Shown: piece after piece, positions 1 to 10,896 of the stretch
Layout: each line of letters begins with the position of its first letter
Position numbering within the stretch: position 1 is the first letter of the stretch
Source: Sceloporus undulatus
Taxonomy: Eukaryota; Chordata; Lepidosauria; Squamata; Phrynosomatidae
DNA length: 64,000 nt
Assembly: GCF_019175285.1 (NCBI RefSeq)
Contig: NC_056523.1
Span: 178,622,937 to 178,686,936, forward strand
Direction of reading: 5' to 3'
Position numbers and translations under genes: made by a program
Notes under the pieces: generated by a model
Told to the model about the DNA's origin: nothing
The model's database searches: none
The model's input: only the letters and a program-made list of their open reading frames with translations

Positions 1-1190
1 ATATTTTTATGGCATAAAAGAAAAGGATTTGTCAAGCACATATGAAGTGTTTGGTGACCTGTGGAATACAGCTACACTTGATAAACTGATGGAGGTAAAC
101 AGTCATGCTAAATAGAACAGAGTATTTGCTGTGAATTCATCCTGATCTCTGTGTGTTTGTGTGTTGCATGCGTGTGTGTTGAAGAGAGAGAGGAAGACCT
201 TTCCACACCTTTCTTTTCCCTCTCTCTTTTGCCCTTCCCATAATTCTGAGAACTGACTTGGCCCATAACTATCACTGTTTCACTCTGCACTCCCCTCTCC
301 CACCCCCCCACCAGATCCATCTTTTTAATTTTTGGTTAAGGCTCAAATTCCATTTGGAGAAATGTGACCCTAACAGAGACACACAATGGGCTCTTTATCA
401 GTTGAAAGGAGTTCCTCAGTTGCAGTTGCCGGCCGCTGGAGCCTTTTTGGCCAAGGAAAATTTACTGTCTGCTATGGGGAGGAACAAAGTAGGAAGTAAG
501 TGGCAGCAGATTCATCCTGTTCTCTCTAAATGGGCAGTTCATCTGGGCCTTTAGCACTGTGCCCCTGAGTCCAGTTTCAGCACGTAGCTTTTCTGGACTC
601 TCTGGAGTCCCTCCCTGGCCTCCTGACCCTCATTGTCACACTCCACACTCCCAATCACCCACCGCCCACAAGTAGGTTGTGAAACCCTTCCACAAGCAGC
701 AGCCTGAATCTCTCGCCTTACAATAGGCTGAATGTTATAAGGCAAGGTAATTCATCAAGGTTGTCCAGTGAGACACCCGCAACAGATATAAATAGTAGTG
801 TGAATTGAGACGGAGCCAAAGTTCCTGATGTAACCCTGAGCAAGGGGGAAAAAAACAGGAATCAGTACAAGGGGAGGAGGGAAGAGGAAAACCTCCCAAA
901 TTTTAAAGGCTAGACTTCAGTTTCACAGACTCCGGTAGGGTCAGAAGAAAACTCTTACCAAGAATTTATCAGCAAAACAGGAAATCTGTCACAGACCAGG
1001 ACAAGTTCTTTATAAGGGAATTTTAAAAAATGCTCCTGCAAAAGGCTTTGATCCCATTGCTCAATTATGTCTGCATCTACAGTGGTTCACATTTGTTCAG
1101 GAAAAGTGTGAAGGACCCCCGTGAATGTAAAAAAAGCCACAAAAAAAATCCCAGCACTATTCTTTTTACCTAAGAGAACACCCCTGTAGG
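1..1190. other. no gene recognised; low-repeat DNA
   Basis: Short GT-rich tract near 150-180. No SINE, LINE or MITE was recognised and no convincing exon. A TCF-type CTTTGATC lies near 1047. Confidence 0.5.
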
Positions 1191-1197
1191 AATATCC

Positions 1198-1364
1198 AGG
1201 TCCTCCAGTGCAACTCTATGGTCAACATCTGCCAGACGTTGATCATAGAATCATGCTGGAGGACCTACAAATGCCCAGAGAAGTGTTTTCTCTAAGAACT
1301 TGTAGGTTCTCCTGCACAACTCTATGATCAACGTCTGGCAAGAGTTGCGCTGGAGGACATAGAG
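1198..1364. repeat. two related palindromic hairpin units
   Basis: Unit one (about 1198-1267) is an inverted repeat whose ends read AGGTCCTCCAG and CTGGAGGACCT around a CATCTGCCAGACG centre. Unit two (about 1305-1364) is a degenerate copy with the same TCTATGATCAACGTCTGGCA core. They look like the body of a palindromic MITE; possible outer ends are CAGTGG near 1081 and ATACAGTG near 1408. The family is not identified. Confidence 0.55.
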
Positions 1365-1499
1365 ATTCCAAGAGATAATATATCGATCAAAACTGCAAAT
1401 ACAGTGCACTCATGTCATACGCGGGTGCATCATACATGGCTTCCAGCATACACTGGGTTGCAGTTTCCCTTCTCTTTTGTAATGACCTCCTCCTTAGGA

Positions 1500-1634
1500 A
1501 GTAGCCACAGTGGTGGCAAAGTCTGGAGAGGCATGCTCATCCGTTCTCACTCCCCTGTGGCAGGAGGGCCCAACTGGGTGACACTCGGTGCATGCCATAT
1601 TCCCTGCATCCCCCTAGTTACGCCACTGCTTCTG
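1500..1634 (-). mobile_element. fragment of a MITE ending in AGTGGCGTAACTAG
   Basis: Minus-strand reading begins AGTGGCGTAACTAGGGGG and continues with a GGTGTCACCC-type block, resembling the hAT-like MITE at 11343-11792. Only one end is clear. Confidence 0.45.
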
Positions 1635-1639
1635 TGAAT

Positions 1640-1930
1640 GTTAGCTGGCTGCTTACTATCATTGCAGCTAGTTCAGGGCATCAGCACTAAACCAAAATGT
1701 GGTGGTGGGCTGGGATATCAAAGGGTCAGACCTGGAGACAGAATGAGTGGCATTGCCTCCTCTGCCCAGATATTCCCTTTTCCAGAATGTACAGCTTTCA
1801 TTGTAGAAAAGAGTTGAATCTCTGGTCTTTTGTACAATCATATTATACCCAGTTGGTCACAAAGAAGCTGACCTGTTCCATATTCCAGTGTTCTGGGCAA
1901 TCATATCAAAATTTAGGCACATTCAATACC
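1640..1930. other. no gene or repeat recognised
   Basis: Ordinary AT/GC mix with short open frames only. Nothing supportable. Confidence 0.5.
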
Positions 1931-2046
1931 CTAAAGGCACCAGATCTCATCTGATCTTGGAAGCCAAGCAGTGTCAGCTCTGATTAATATTTCAGCGGGG
2001 ACCACCAATGAATACCAGAGGAAGGAACTGGCAAAACCACCTCTGA
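1931..2046 (+). mobile_element. 5S-rRNA-derived SINE
   Basis: GATCTCATCTGATCTTGGAA followed by GCCAAGCAG matches the internal promoter region of 5S rRNA. It is followed by the family body (AATACCAGAGGAAGGAACTG). The 5' part of the head and the tail are missing; a minus-strand tRNA-SINE fragment follows. Confidence 0.75.
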
Positions 2047-2110
2047 GTTTGTTGTTGTTGTGTGCCTTCAAGTCATTTCTGACTTATGGGGACCCTAATA
2101 TGAACCTACC
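2047..2110 (-). mobile_element. tRNA-SINE, tail fragment
   Basis: Starts with the (GTT)n complement of the ACAACAAC tail and reads GTGTGCCTTCAAGTCATTTC, then breaks off. It abuts the 5S-derived SINE. Confidence 0.8.
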
Positions 2111-2751
2111 ATGCTGAAATAAACCAGTTAGTCTAAAAGGTGTTGTTAGATTCTTCCCTTCTTTCTTTTTCATTCCTATAGCAAAGAATCCATTCATTCA
2201 GTGCACACTCTGGCATATTCCAGGCATTGTCTCAAGCAAGGAAATGGTCTGCCCTGGTTCAAAAAACATGGCAACCTGCCCTCCTCACTTCCTTTTGTAT
2301 CAAAGCTGGAGGTGGAGGGTGGCAGTGTCCAAAGTGAGAAAGGGTGGTCCTTTTATCACCCATTGTGGGGGAACAAAGCTTGCCTACAATTACTTACATT
2401 AAATTATTTCCGTGCAACAACTTGCCTAAAAAGTTGTGAGCCTTGTGCATGACTTCAGCTGGACACAGTCAACCTTGTGTGACTTCAGCTGGACACAGTC
2501 AACCCCCTTAGAAATGTAATGGCTGCCTTAAAGGAACAAGGAGGCACATCTACATCTAACAAATGTCAAAGTGGTTCACAATAAGGTCTCCCCTCATAAA
2601 CAGGATCCCCCAGAAGCACAAAAATGCCACATGTGGTCTAGCTTCTAGCTTCCACAAAGCTTCTGCATTTAGAATGACAGTTTAATATGTCCAAGGATGC
2701 TTACACAAGACTTCAGAATCTACCTCACTATACAAAATTTCTACCAGCTTT
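2110..2751. other. no gene; contains a short tandem duplication
   Basis: A unit of about 30 bp containing GACTTCAGCTGGACACAGTC occurs twice in tandem at about 2446-2505. Otherwise no repeat or exon is recognised. Confidence 0.5.
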
Positions 2752-2934
2752 TTGATTGTTATTGTTGTGTGCTTTCAAGTCGTTTTCGACTTATGGAGAG
2801 CTTAAGGTGGATTTCTGGGGCTGAGAGTGTTGACTCAGGGTCACCTAATGGGTTTCCATAGCCAAGCAGGGAATTATACCTGATCTCCAGAGTCATAGTC
2901 CAATGCTCAAACCACTAACCCATCCTGGCTTTGA
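2752..2934 (-). mobile_element. tRNA-SINE with internal deletions
   Basis: Runs from the tail complement (TTGTTGTGTGCTTTCAAGTC) to the head complement (CACTAACCCATCCTGGC). About 50 bp shorter than full copies. Confidence 0.85.
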
Positions 2935-3194
2935 TACAAGGTTGTAAAGGATCATTTGGAGCATCTCATCCTTGTGGCAGCTCCCACAACCTACTGATTT
3001 TAGACGCAGGCAAACAATGGCTGGGACTTGCAGCCTAGCTTGTTTTGCATGGAGATGGCATTAATATGAACCCATGTGGTGTATCTAGCTAGTAATTTCC
3101 GCAGAGGTGGTTGCCCTCATGGGATCACTGCCAGGCCATGGTCTCAGCAGGATGAATGTGGGTGCGTGTATTGGTCCTGTCCTATTCAGTTAAT

Positions 3195-3351
3195 CAGGGA
3201 TGTAGCTAGGATTTTAGGAAGGGGGGGTCCAGACTAAGTGCCACCATTATAATGGGGTTTGGGTGCTGCGGCGCAGCAGCACACACCATTCATTTTTCTA
3301 ATGGAGGGGGGTCCGGACCCAAGAACCCCCCCCCCCTTGGCTACGTCCCTG
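3195..3351. mobile_element. MITE with CAGGGATGTAGC ends
   Basis: Ends CAGGGATGTAGCTAGG and GGCTACGTCCCTG form terminal inverted repeats, and AGTTAAT flanks both sides (3188-3194 and 3352-3358). GC-rich body with poly-C and poly-G tracts. A second copy lies at 28294-28471. A hAT-like origin is inferred from the 7-8 bp target duplication. Confidence 0.75.
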
Positions 3352-3442
3352 AGTTAATTGCAGTGGTCGCTGGTGGCTCCAATTTCAGTGGAATGCTGAA
3401 TCAGTTTCCTGTTTTTGTCAGCCATTTAAAGAAGCTGTCCAA

Positions 3443-3734
3443 GGTTACATCTACACTGCAGACATAATGCAGTTTGATATTATTATTATTATTATTATTA
3501 CCCTATATCCTGCCTTTCTCCCAATATAGGGATTCAAGGTGGCTTTAACTGCGTTAACTGCTATGACTGAATGCTATAGAATTCTAGGATTACTACTTTT
3601 GTGAGATATTTAGCCTTCTCTTGTCAGAGAGCTTTGGTGCCACAACAAACTACAAATCCTAGGATTCCATAGGGTGGAGCCATGACAGTTAAAATGGTGT
3701 CAAAGTGCATTAATTTTGCAGTACAGATGCAGCC
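3443..3734. mobile_element. palindromic MITE, GGCTGCATCC family (PIF/Harbinger-like)
   Basis: Ends GGTTACATCTACACTGCAG and CAGTACAGATGCAGCC; target CAA duplicated on both sides (3440-3442, 3735-3737). Internally palindromic. A LINE-tail fragment with an (ATT)n run sits inside at 3476-3545. Confidence 0.75.
3476..3545. mobile_element. LINE 3'-tail fragment with (ATT)n
   Basis: (ATT)n followed by CCTGCCTTTCTCCC and GGATTCAAGGTGGC, a sequence seen at L2-type 3' ends in reptiles. It interrupts the surrounding MITE. Confidence 0.5.
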
Positions 3735-3735
3735 C

Positions 3736-4430
3736 AAGATGATGAGCTCTCTCTTCAAAATTAGGTCAGCACATTGGAAAGCTCCTTTAAAAGCCAAACT
3801 AAAATGAAGAGTGGATTCACTACCCCATTGGAATGGGACTCCCCAGCACCATGGGCATTCATGACCCGAGTCCCATCTACTTGAAGCAGAACTCGAATCC
3901 AGGCTAAGCTGAAGGGCTGCATTCTCCCAGACAAGGCTGCTCATGCTTGGAGATATTTGAGGGAAGCCCTTCTCTCTGTCCTAGCACTTTCACAGACATG
4001 TTTATTAGGGAAAGGACCTTTTGCTGGTTGGCTGATGTATCTTCTTAGTTGTGTGTTTTGCACAACAGTTTTATTATAACTGTGTGAGTCTGACTCTGTG
4101 GAAGAAAGACACAGTGTGAATCCAAATGAATGAACAAGGAAAAGAGCATTTCTGTTTTAAGGCCGAACATCACAAAAAGCCATAGTCTGGAAAAGTTACA
4201 TTTCTGTACTATAGCTCTCAGAAATTTCCCAGCCAGTATATACTCAATGGCCATGCTGAGTGAAGGATTCTGGGAGCCATATTCCAAAAAAGCAACTTTT
4301 TGAAACCCTGCACGGAATAGATTGAGTGATGATGAGTTTAAACACTCAGTGTTACGATCAACCCCATTGATTATTATTTTATTTTTTAAATCAGTGGATT
4401 GGCTGCCTGCATGAGCCAAAAGGCCTGTGT
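3736..4430. other. no gene or repeat recognised
   Basis: Minus-strand open frames of 106 and 124 codons are present but show no domain or splice context, so they are treated as chance frames. Confidence 0.5.
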
Positions 4431-4640
4431 CCCCTCTGGTCTTTGGAAAGCACAGACCAGTAGCCCCAGGCTAGGATCAGGTACGGATCCAGCAGACCAC
4501 ACACAGATCCAACAGACCCAGCCCAATCCTAGGTCAAAGGGGCCTTAGCATGGAGTAGGGGCTTTACCCATAATGACCTGCCATTTGCCACTGAGTTTCA
4601 TGGAAACTGCAGCAAACCTCAGCAGATCAGAGAGCCTGAG

Positions 4641-4822
4641 GTGCCCCTTACCTCCGTCTGATGTTACGACTACTAAGAAGACCCCTGTCACCGTACCTGA
4701 TGTAGAAATGGTATAACTGGCTATGTGGGCACAGCCAGGCATCCTGTTTCCATATCAGACATGGTGATGGGGGTCTTCTTAGTAGAGGCAATGGCAGAGG
4801 GAGGTAAGAGGCACATGGCAGT
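4641..4822. repeat. fold-back repeat
   Basis: Left arm (about 4641-4697) contains GTGCCCCTTACCTCCGTCTG and CTACTAAGAAGACCCCTGTC. The right arm (about 4761-4822) is its approximate complement (GGGGGTCTTCTTAGTAGAG, then GAGGTAAGAGGCAC). Probably an old MITE whose ends are not clear within 4430-4960. Confidence 0.6.
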
Positions 4823-5010
4823 AGCAGGTCTGTAGTATGATAGTGGATGTGTTTAAACACCCATCCGTACCCACACCAGCCTGGGGACTAACCCAGGTTA
4901 GGACCCAGGCCAGGATGGCATGGTCTTGGCCAGTGTGCTCTGCCCCAAATTTGCTTTTAAAACAAGTAAGAGTAATGCCACTTTAGAGCTACTGCATTGC
5001 TATGTATGAG

Positions 5011-5250
5011 AGCCAACATGGTGCAAAGGTCTGAGGACTGGATTAGGACTCCATGATACCAGGGTTTGAATCCCTGTTCAGTCATGGAAATCCACTAGGT
5101 GACCTTGAACAAGTGATAATTTCTCAGCTTCAGAGGAAACAAGGGCAAACCCCCTCTTAACAAAACCTGCCAAGAAAACCCCACAATAGGTTCGCCTTAT
5201 GGTTGCTGTAAATTGGAAACAGCTTGAAGGCATACAAGAACAACAACAAC
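5011..5250 (+). mobile_element. tRNA-SINE, near full length
   Basis: Head GCCAACATGGTG with a tRNA-like B box (GGGTTTGAATCCC), central body, BovB-like tail (TTGGAAACAGCTTGAAGGCA) and ACAACAACAAC end. Confidence 0.9.
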
Positions 5251-5730
5251 ACTGCTATGCATGGGGCAAGGTAAAGTAATCCTAACTGAAAGAAGCAAAT
5301 GGATGCTTCCCTATGGAAGTTTCTGTCCTAAGGTGCCCCAAGCCATGAGTGGCCCTTGAAACCCTTTGCTGGAACTGGTTTTCTTGCCTCTCAAGAGCTC
5401 TTTAAAGCAGTGAAGGCCAAAGAAGGAACGGATGGTGTGTGTGTGTGAGAGAGAGAGAAGTGGTGCGTTGGAGAGATTGGGACTGACGGCACATCTATAA
5501 GGGTTAACTTCAAATCTCCCACTCAGGGCCCAGGCTTACTGCATCCTGCTTCCATGATGCAGGACCAAACCCCTAAATTGGGTGCATACTGTCTTCAAGA
5601 TGTCTGCACCTGATTCAATGTTTCCTCCCCTTAATCTGAGGGAGAGGAGGGGAGGACTGCTGCGTTCATGGCTTTTCTTTTAAACTTCTCAAAGACCTCT
5701 GGTTGGCCTCCATTAAAAAATGTTGGACTG
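5251..5730. other. no gene or repeat recognised apart from a (GT)n(GA)n tract
   Basis: Short GTGTGTGAGAGAGAGA microsatellite at 5435-5457. Nothing else supportable. Confidence 0.5.
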
Positions 5731-5972
5731 TTATTGTGGCTGTGTGCCTTGAAGTTATTTCTGACTTATGGTGACCCTAAGGTAAACCTTTCATCAGGGT
5801 TTTCATGGCAGAATTTGTTTGCAGGGTGGTTCTGTGCCTTCCTCTGCCTTTGCCTTCCTCTGAAGCTGGGATACTGTGACTTACCCAAGCTTCACCCAGT
5901 GGGTTTCCATGGCCAAGCAAGGATTCCAATTCTTGTCTTCAGAGTCCTAGTCCAATGCTCAAGCAGCAGTCT
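5731..5972 (-). mobile_element. tRNA-SINE, near full length
   Basis: Tail complement GTGTGCCTTGAAGTTATTTC through to the head complement AGTCCTAGTCCAATGCTCAA. The open frame across it is a shadow of the SINE. Confidence 0.85.
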
Positions 5973-6613
5973 AAAGATTAGCAAGCCCGCCACAGGATGC
6001 GAGCATGAGCCTGGCACCACCTTCTACCTTCTAGGGGAAAGCGAAGCTGAAGACTCCTGCTGGTCTGTTCATCATGCAAAACATTTTCCACCCATCATTA
6101 TATCCCCTGTTCCATAAATGTCAGCAAGAAAGTCCAGTTGCACTCTCTGGCTGGCACCCTCCCCCAGCATGGATCTCTGCCTCAATGATTGTTCAGTGAA
6201 GCAGGAAAACTAAGCCACAACACTGCCCTCTTGTCCATGCAACAGCCTCCTGCCTTGCAAAGCAGAGCTCCGTTCCATGCAACAGCTCATGGTCTTTAAA
6301 CAGCCTCTTATCTCAGGTAACTGATCACAGATAACAGCAGGAGAAGCTTACTAACTAAGTGGGGAAACCTGCAAGCTGCAACTGGCCTACAGGCTTGAAG
6401 AAGTTCCTCACCCCTGCAATACATGCAGGTATAGGCAGTTCCCTTATAAATATACCCATGTAATATTCCTTGAATAAAACCAGGTGGGCATGCTATCACT
6501 CCGTCACCATGGCTACCACCCATGTAATAGTCCTGCCCTCATTTAAAAACAGCAACAGCCTCAAGGCCAGTGGAAGAAAAAGGGATGAAGTCTATCCTGA
6601 AGGGAGAAACTTT
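5973..6613. other. no gene or repeat recognised
   Basis: Non-repetitive as far as seen; ends at the TTT target of the next MITE. Confidence 0.5.
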
Positions 6614-6978
6614 GGCCCGTTCCACACGGGTAGAAAGTACATGTGCGGCACGTACTAGGATTACAAAGGGGCGTCCTTTCCAGACGTCCCTAACCCTAGT
6701 ACGCGCCAAGAGCGTACAAAATGGCGGCGCCCATTCTACATGGGCGCCACCATTTTGATGTAGTGGATGCTTAGTGTCCGCACGTCTCGGCACGCTAATG
6801 ATGCCGCAAGTGCGCCATTGGCACCTTGCGGCATCATTAGCATGCTGCAAAAAGAAGCCGCTTTTTGCAGCTTCTTTTTGCTCCACGGAGGAGCCGTGCA
6901 CTTTGGCCCCTGAGGCTCCTCTGCACAGCAAATGAGGGCACTTTTTAGACCACCCTTTTGGGCGGTCTGGAAAGTGCC
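6614..6978. mobile_element. CpG-rich MITE, GGC-CGTT group (PIF/Harbinger-like)
   Basis: Ends GGCCCGTTCCACAC and GTCTGGAAAGTGCC; TTT is duplicated on both sides (6611-6613 and 6979-6981). Inside are several hairpins, including GCGCCCATTCTACATGGGCGC, and a CACCATTTTGATGTAGTGGA block shared with the copy at 15495. Open frames crossing it are not genes. Confidence 0.75.
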
Positions 6979-6997
6979 TTTGGTACAAATGGTGAAG

Positions 6998-7380
6998 CAC
7001 ACCCTCCAACTGTCCTGATTTAGCAGAGATGCTCTTAATTATTATGCTGTAATTCCACTTTCTCAGTTGCTTTTTAAAATGTCCCAGTTTCTTTCTCCTA
7101 CTACTACTTTTCCCCCTTTGTCCTTGGCTTTCTTCAGTTGTTGCAAACTGAGCTCAACGTGCCAAAAAGATTAGTTTGAACTCAATTAATTCAGTGGGCA
7201 AAAAGTTGAGAAGGTGCAGAATCCTGCCTTTACCAAGAAGTTCAGGTAAAAGCAAACTCCTCCAGCCTCTCCCAACTTGTGTATTCTTCCTTACTGATAA
7301 TCTCTGCCTTTTTGACTACACTCTGATATTGCCTGGCCACATGTGTCTTGGTTTTCATCTGTAAAATATTGGAGGGTGTA
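6998..7380 (+). mobile_element. CATACC MITE, near full length
   Basis: Left end CACACCCTCCAACTGTCC, right end complement TATTGGAGGGTGTA. The body matches the copies at 29941 and 35420 (TTTCAGTTGTTGCAAACTGA and similar). Confidence 0.8.
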
Positions 7381-8368
7381 ATGTAGTGTTACCCTAGGAC
7401 CCAGCTCTCAGTCACCCCTCTTCAACTTTTGATATGAAATTGATATGTAGGGGATGTTTTAGGCCTGTAGCCAAAAAGGGGCACCCCAGCACAGGAAACC
7501 AGCCATACCATATTAGGAAATCCAGATAGCTTATCATGGAGAAAACCAAGGCACTCAGCCAAGATGAGATCATTCTATATTGGAATCAGCATAATTCCGA
7601 TATAGGAGTGTGGTGGTGAGTATTGGACCTGGTGGTTGTTTGCACACCACGGATAAAGGGAATTTCCTTCTGAGAATGAAACTCTTTTTCTTTGAGGACA
7701 TTCACGCCGATTGTCCAGTCGTTCTCGCATATCTTATCCCATTCTTTCCACCTGGGAAAGTCATTTAACTTCTGGAAAAGCCATTTAACTCCTGATACAC
7801 TACCCCAGGACACATTTCTATAAATGCACATGCCCAGATAATAGCAATTCAGTCTAGTTTGGAGCAGAACAGGACCTTTGTTTGATTTCAGCTGGACACT
7901 TTAGTAGCCAGCCACCCACGAACCACAGGTCGCTACTGGCCCACTCTAATTCTAGTACCCATGCAATGGGAGCTGCGCTTCATTATTGGTATAGTAATGT
8001 CTCTTTACAACTCTGCAAGCTCCTGTCTTTCACTGCCTTCACATTGTTAGTTTGTGTGTGTGTGTGTGTGTGTATGTGTTTAACACGTGTGTTAATTCAC
8101 CTTTTACAAATAAACTAAACTGATTTGGAACCTGCTTCTGGAGTTCTTTGGATTCAGAACTGGTATACAAAGGCCTAAGATCCAAGGTTTATGTTACCAA
8201 AGCCCTCTTGCTATTTCCTAGTGAGCTAAATCAATTTCCCCATTGCATGTAATTTGTGGGCACCCTTTCGGGACCCCCTGCAATTTAGGTAACAGTAGTG
8301 TTAGCCATATCCTATCAACAGATCTTCAGAAGAACTGTTTCTTTTTGTCCCCTAGGATACCTACAAAC

Positions 8369-8370
<2 letters not shown>
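7381..8370. other. no gene recognised
   Basis: Contains a (GT)n tract at 8050-8078 and a short palindrome near 7575-7605. No exon or classified repeat. Confidence 0.45.

Positions 8371-8445
<75 letters not shown>
8371..8445. repeat. compound microsatellite (CT)n(CA)n
   Basis: About 45 bp of CT repeats followed by about 28 bp of CA repeats. Confidence 0.98.
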
Positions 8446-8448
<3 letters not shown>

Positions 8449-8705
8449 CTTGGCAAACAAAGAAATAGAATCCTAAATTGGGTGGGAGGGTGGAACAGAA
8501 TGGAATATCCTAGAAGAGGGCCGGGCTGCTTGAACAAAAGCTCTCCCTCTTCCACATTTAGTCTTACACCCCTCTTGTCCATGTCCAAGCTTATTTATAC
8601 CTGCAAAACAGCACTCTTTCATCTGAAGGCTCCAAGTTCTATTTCTTGATCATGCTAGAGAGCAAATGACTAATAGAAAGTACTCAAGTGCTACCATTTT
8701 ACCAG

Positions 8706-8761
8706 TCAGTCCTCCATATCCATAGATCCCTTATGCACAGATTCAACTATGCACAGCTTGA

Positions 8762-8804
<43 letters not shown>

Positions 8805-9448
8805 CCGGTATAAATATATTAAAATTTCAAAAAAAGCAAACCTTGATTTTGCCATTTTATATAAGGGATACCATTTTACTACACCATTGTTTTTAATCAG
8901 ATTTGGGCATCCATGCATCACATTTCAAAAAGGATTCTGAGAAGTTGGAGCATGTCTAGAGGAGGGCAAGCAAAATGATGAAGGGTCTGGAAACCATGCC
9001 CTATGAGGAAAAACCTAGGCAACTGAGTATGTTTAGCTTGCAGAAGATACAACTAAGAGGTGATATGACAGCCCTGTTTAAGTATTTGAAGGGGAGGAAG
9101 CTTGTTTTCTGCGGCTCCAGAGAATAGGACATGAAACAATTGCTACAGGAAAAGAGATCCCACCTCAACATTAGGAGGGACATCCTGACAGTAAGAGCTG
9201 TTCGACAGTGGAACAAACTCCCTCGGAGTCTGATAGAGTCTTCTCTTTTTTTTTTTTTTAAACAGAGGCTGGATGGCCATCTGTCAAGGGTGCTTTAATT
9301 GTGAGTTCCTGCATGGCAGGGATTGGATTGGATGGCCCTTGTGGTCTGTTCCAACTCTGTGATTCTATGATTCTATGATCCATGGATTTTAATATCCATG
9401 GGGTTCCTGGAACCAAATCCCAGCAGATACCAAGGGTCCACTGCATAG
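8706..9448 (-). mobile_element. Tigger-like MITE split by a CR1 insertion
   Basis: Left part 8706-8916 (TCCTCCATATCCATAGAT, GCCATTTTATATAAGGGA) and right part 9380-9448 (TGGAACCAAATCCCAGCAGA, GGGTCCACTG) are the two halves of one element also found at 27046, 32463, 38368 and 45886. A (CA)n run (8765-8793) has expanded inside the left part. Confidence 0.75.
8917..9379 (+). mobile_element. CR1 LINE, 5'-truncated 3' end
   Basis: Encodes scattered remains of the CR1 ORF2 C-terminus (GLETMPYEEKLRQLSMFSLQ-like, then DILTVRAVRQWNKLP-like) with stops and frame changes, then GGCTGGATGGCCATCTGTC and the ATTCTATGATTCTATGA tail typical of CR1. Inserted in a Tigger-like MITE at ATCCATG. Confidence 0.9.
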
Positions 9449-9953
9449 TTATGATCACACTTGTATGTCAACTCTTTTCTAAAAAGCTTACTGCAATATT
9501 TCATCCTCCCAACAACCCTGTGAGGGAGGATAGTGGCTTATCTAAGAACTCCAAGTGAGTGTTGCAGCTGAGTAAGGATTTGACACTCACTTTCACCACA
9601 ATCAAAATAAGAACAGACAACCACCAACCTCTGAAGCTCCAAACAACCAGCCTGATTCTTCTGTTTAATCCTTTATCGTTATTATTTTTTAAAATTTAGT
9701 CTAGCTGAGTTGACAACATCCTGCAGCAATAGTTTCCAAAAACGATGTCAGAAAATATTTCCAGTTCCTAGCTGGTTATCTGTTGCCTATCAGTATCCCT
9801 GGATGAGTTTGGGTTTTTATTTTATTTTTTTCAGAGAGTACAAATAATTCCCTTCCCTGCTGCCCATGTACTTCTCACAGACTTAAAAAAACTTCCATCA
9901 TGAGTCATATCTTCTTCCAAAAGCAAAAAGCCTTAACATTTTTGGTCTCCCTT
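9449..9953. other. no gene or repeat recognised
   Basis: AT-rich in its second half; nothing supportable. Confidence 0.5.
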
Positions 9954-10301
9954 CATACCCTCCAGTTTTTCACATATGAAAATTGGGGCATATGTGGTCA
10001 TGCAGTGTTGGACTGTGGTCAATATGGTAAAAGTTATGAAGAACACATGAGCTTGAAGAAGCTGCAGCAGTTTGTTTTTGCCAGAGACCTACTAGGAAGG
10101 ACAAGATGCCATTCCCTACCCCCCAAGTTAACTGAGTACAAACTATCTTTGCAGTATGGACTCATTTTGCAACAGCTGAGGGAAAAGGGAAAAAGTGGGA
10201 TGAGAGGACAGAAAGTAGGACTTTTTAAAAAGCAACTGAAAACGTAGGAAAGAAGAATAATTGGGACTGTCCCTACCAAATAGGGACAGCTGGAGGGTAT
10301 G
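9954..10301 (-). mobile_element. CATACC MITE, full length
   Basis: CATACCCTCCAG on the left and AGCTGGAGGGTATG on the right are terminal inverted repeats. Flanks TCCCTT (9948-9953) and CCCCTT (10302-10307) suggest a 6-bp target duplication. The 115-codon open frame inside is a shadow. Confidence 0.85.
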
Positions 10302-10559
10302 CCCCTTCATTACATCTGTATCATTTTAACTTGAAGCTGGTGAACCTTTCTTCAGTAGAAGGTCACTTTTTCCCAGAAGTAACCTGTTGGGGCTGTATAT
10401 CTGAAGCCAGTCATAGCTGCTGTCAGAACCAAAGACATATTAAAGTGTTTGGAGCAGTTCCAAAAACAGGACTTCCTGCCTGTCTGTGACTTATTCTAGG
10501 AGTGGTGCATATATAGTACAAGAGACAGCCACGCAAACATCTTGGTGTGAGAATCCATT

Positions 10560-10896
10560 TTCATCTTCTACAGAATCCTGGGATTAATAATTTTGTGAGG
10601 CATCAGCACTCTTTGGCAAAGAAAGCTGAATGCCTTGTAAAATTACAAATCTCGGGATTCTGGAGCTATGGAGCTGCAGCACTTATGTGGTGTTCAACTG
10701 CAGTATTTCTATACTGTAGATCTGTGGTTCGCAACCATCATGTGGTGATCTTTTAATACAGTTCCTTATGTTATGGTGACCCCCAACCATAAAATTATTA
10801 GAATAATATAAAATATGTGTTTTCCCATGGTCTTAGGTGACCCATGTGAAAGGGTCATTTGACCACCAAAGGGAAACCACTAGTGTAGATGCACCC
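10560..10896. mobile_element. palindromic MITE, GGCTGCATCC family, split by a SPIN-like insertion
   Basis: Reads CAGAATCCTGGGATTAAT then complementary TACAAATCTCGGGATTCTGG, with the right end TGTAGATGCACC separated by the SPIN-like element. The left end is eroded. Confidence 0.65.
10722..10882 (-). mobile_element. SPIN-like non-autonomous hAT transposon
   Basis: Begins CTGTGGTTCGCAACC and ends GGGAAACCACTA. Inside are ATACAGTTCCTTATGTTATG, GTGACCCCCAACCATAAAAT and CATGGTCTTAGGTGACCC, the wording of SPIN and related rodent hAT MITEs. The flanks CTGTAGAT and GTGTAGAT match at 7 of 8 positions, as for a hAT target duplication. SPIN is known for horizontal transfer among tetrapods, including lizards. 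Confidence 0.8.

Noticed and set aside
6539-7009. 156-codon minus-strand open frame
   Set aside because: Almost wholly inside the CpG-rich MITE at 6614-6978.
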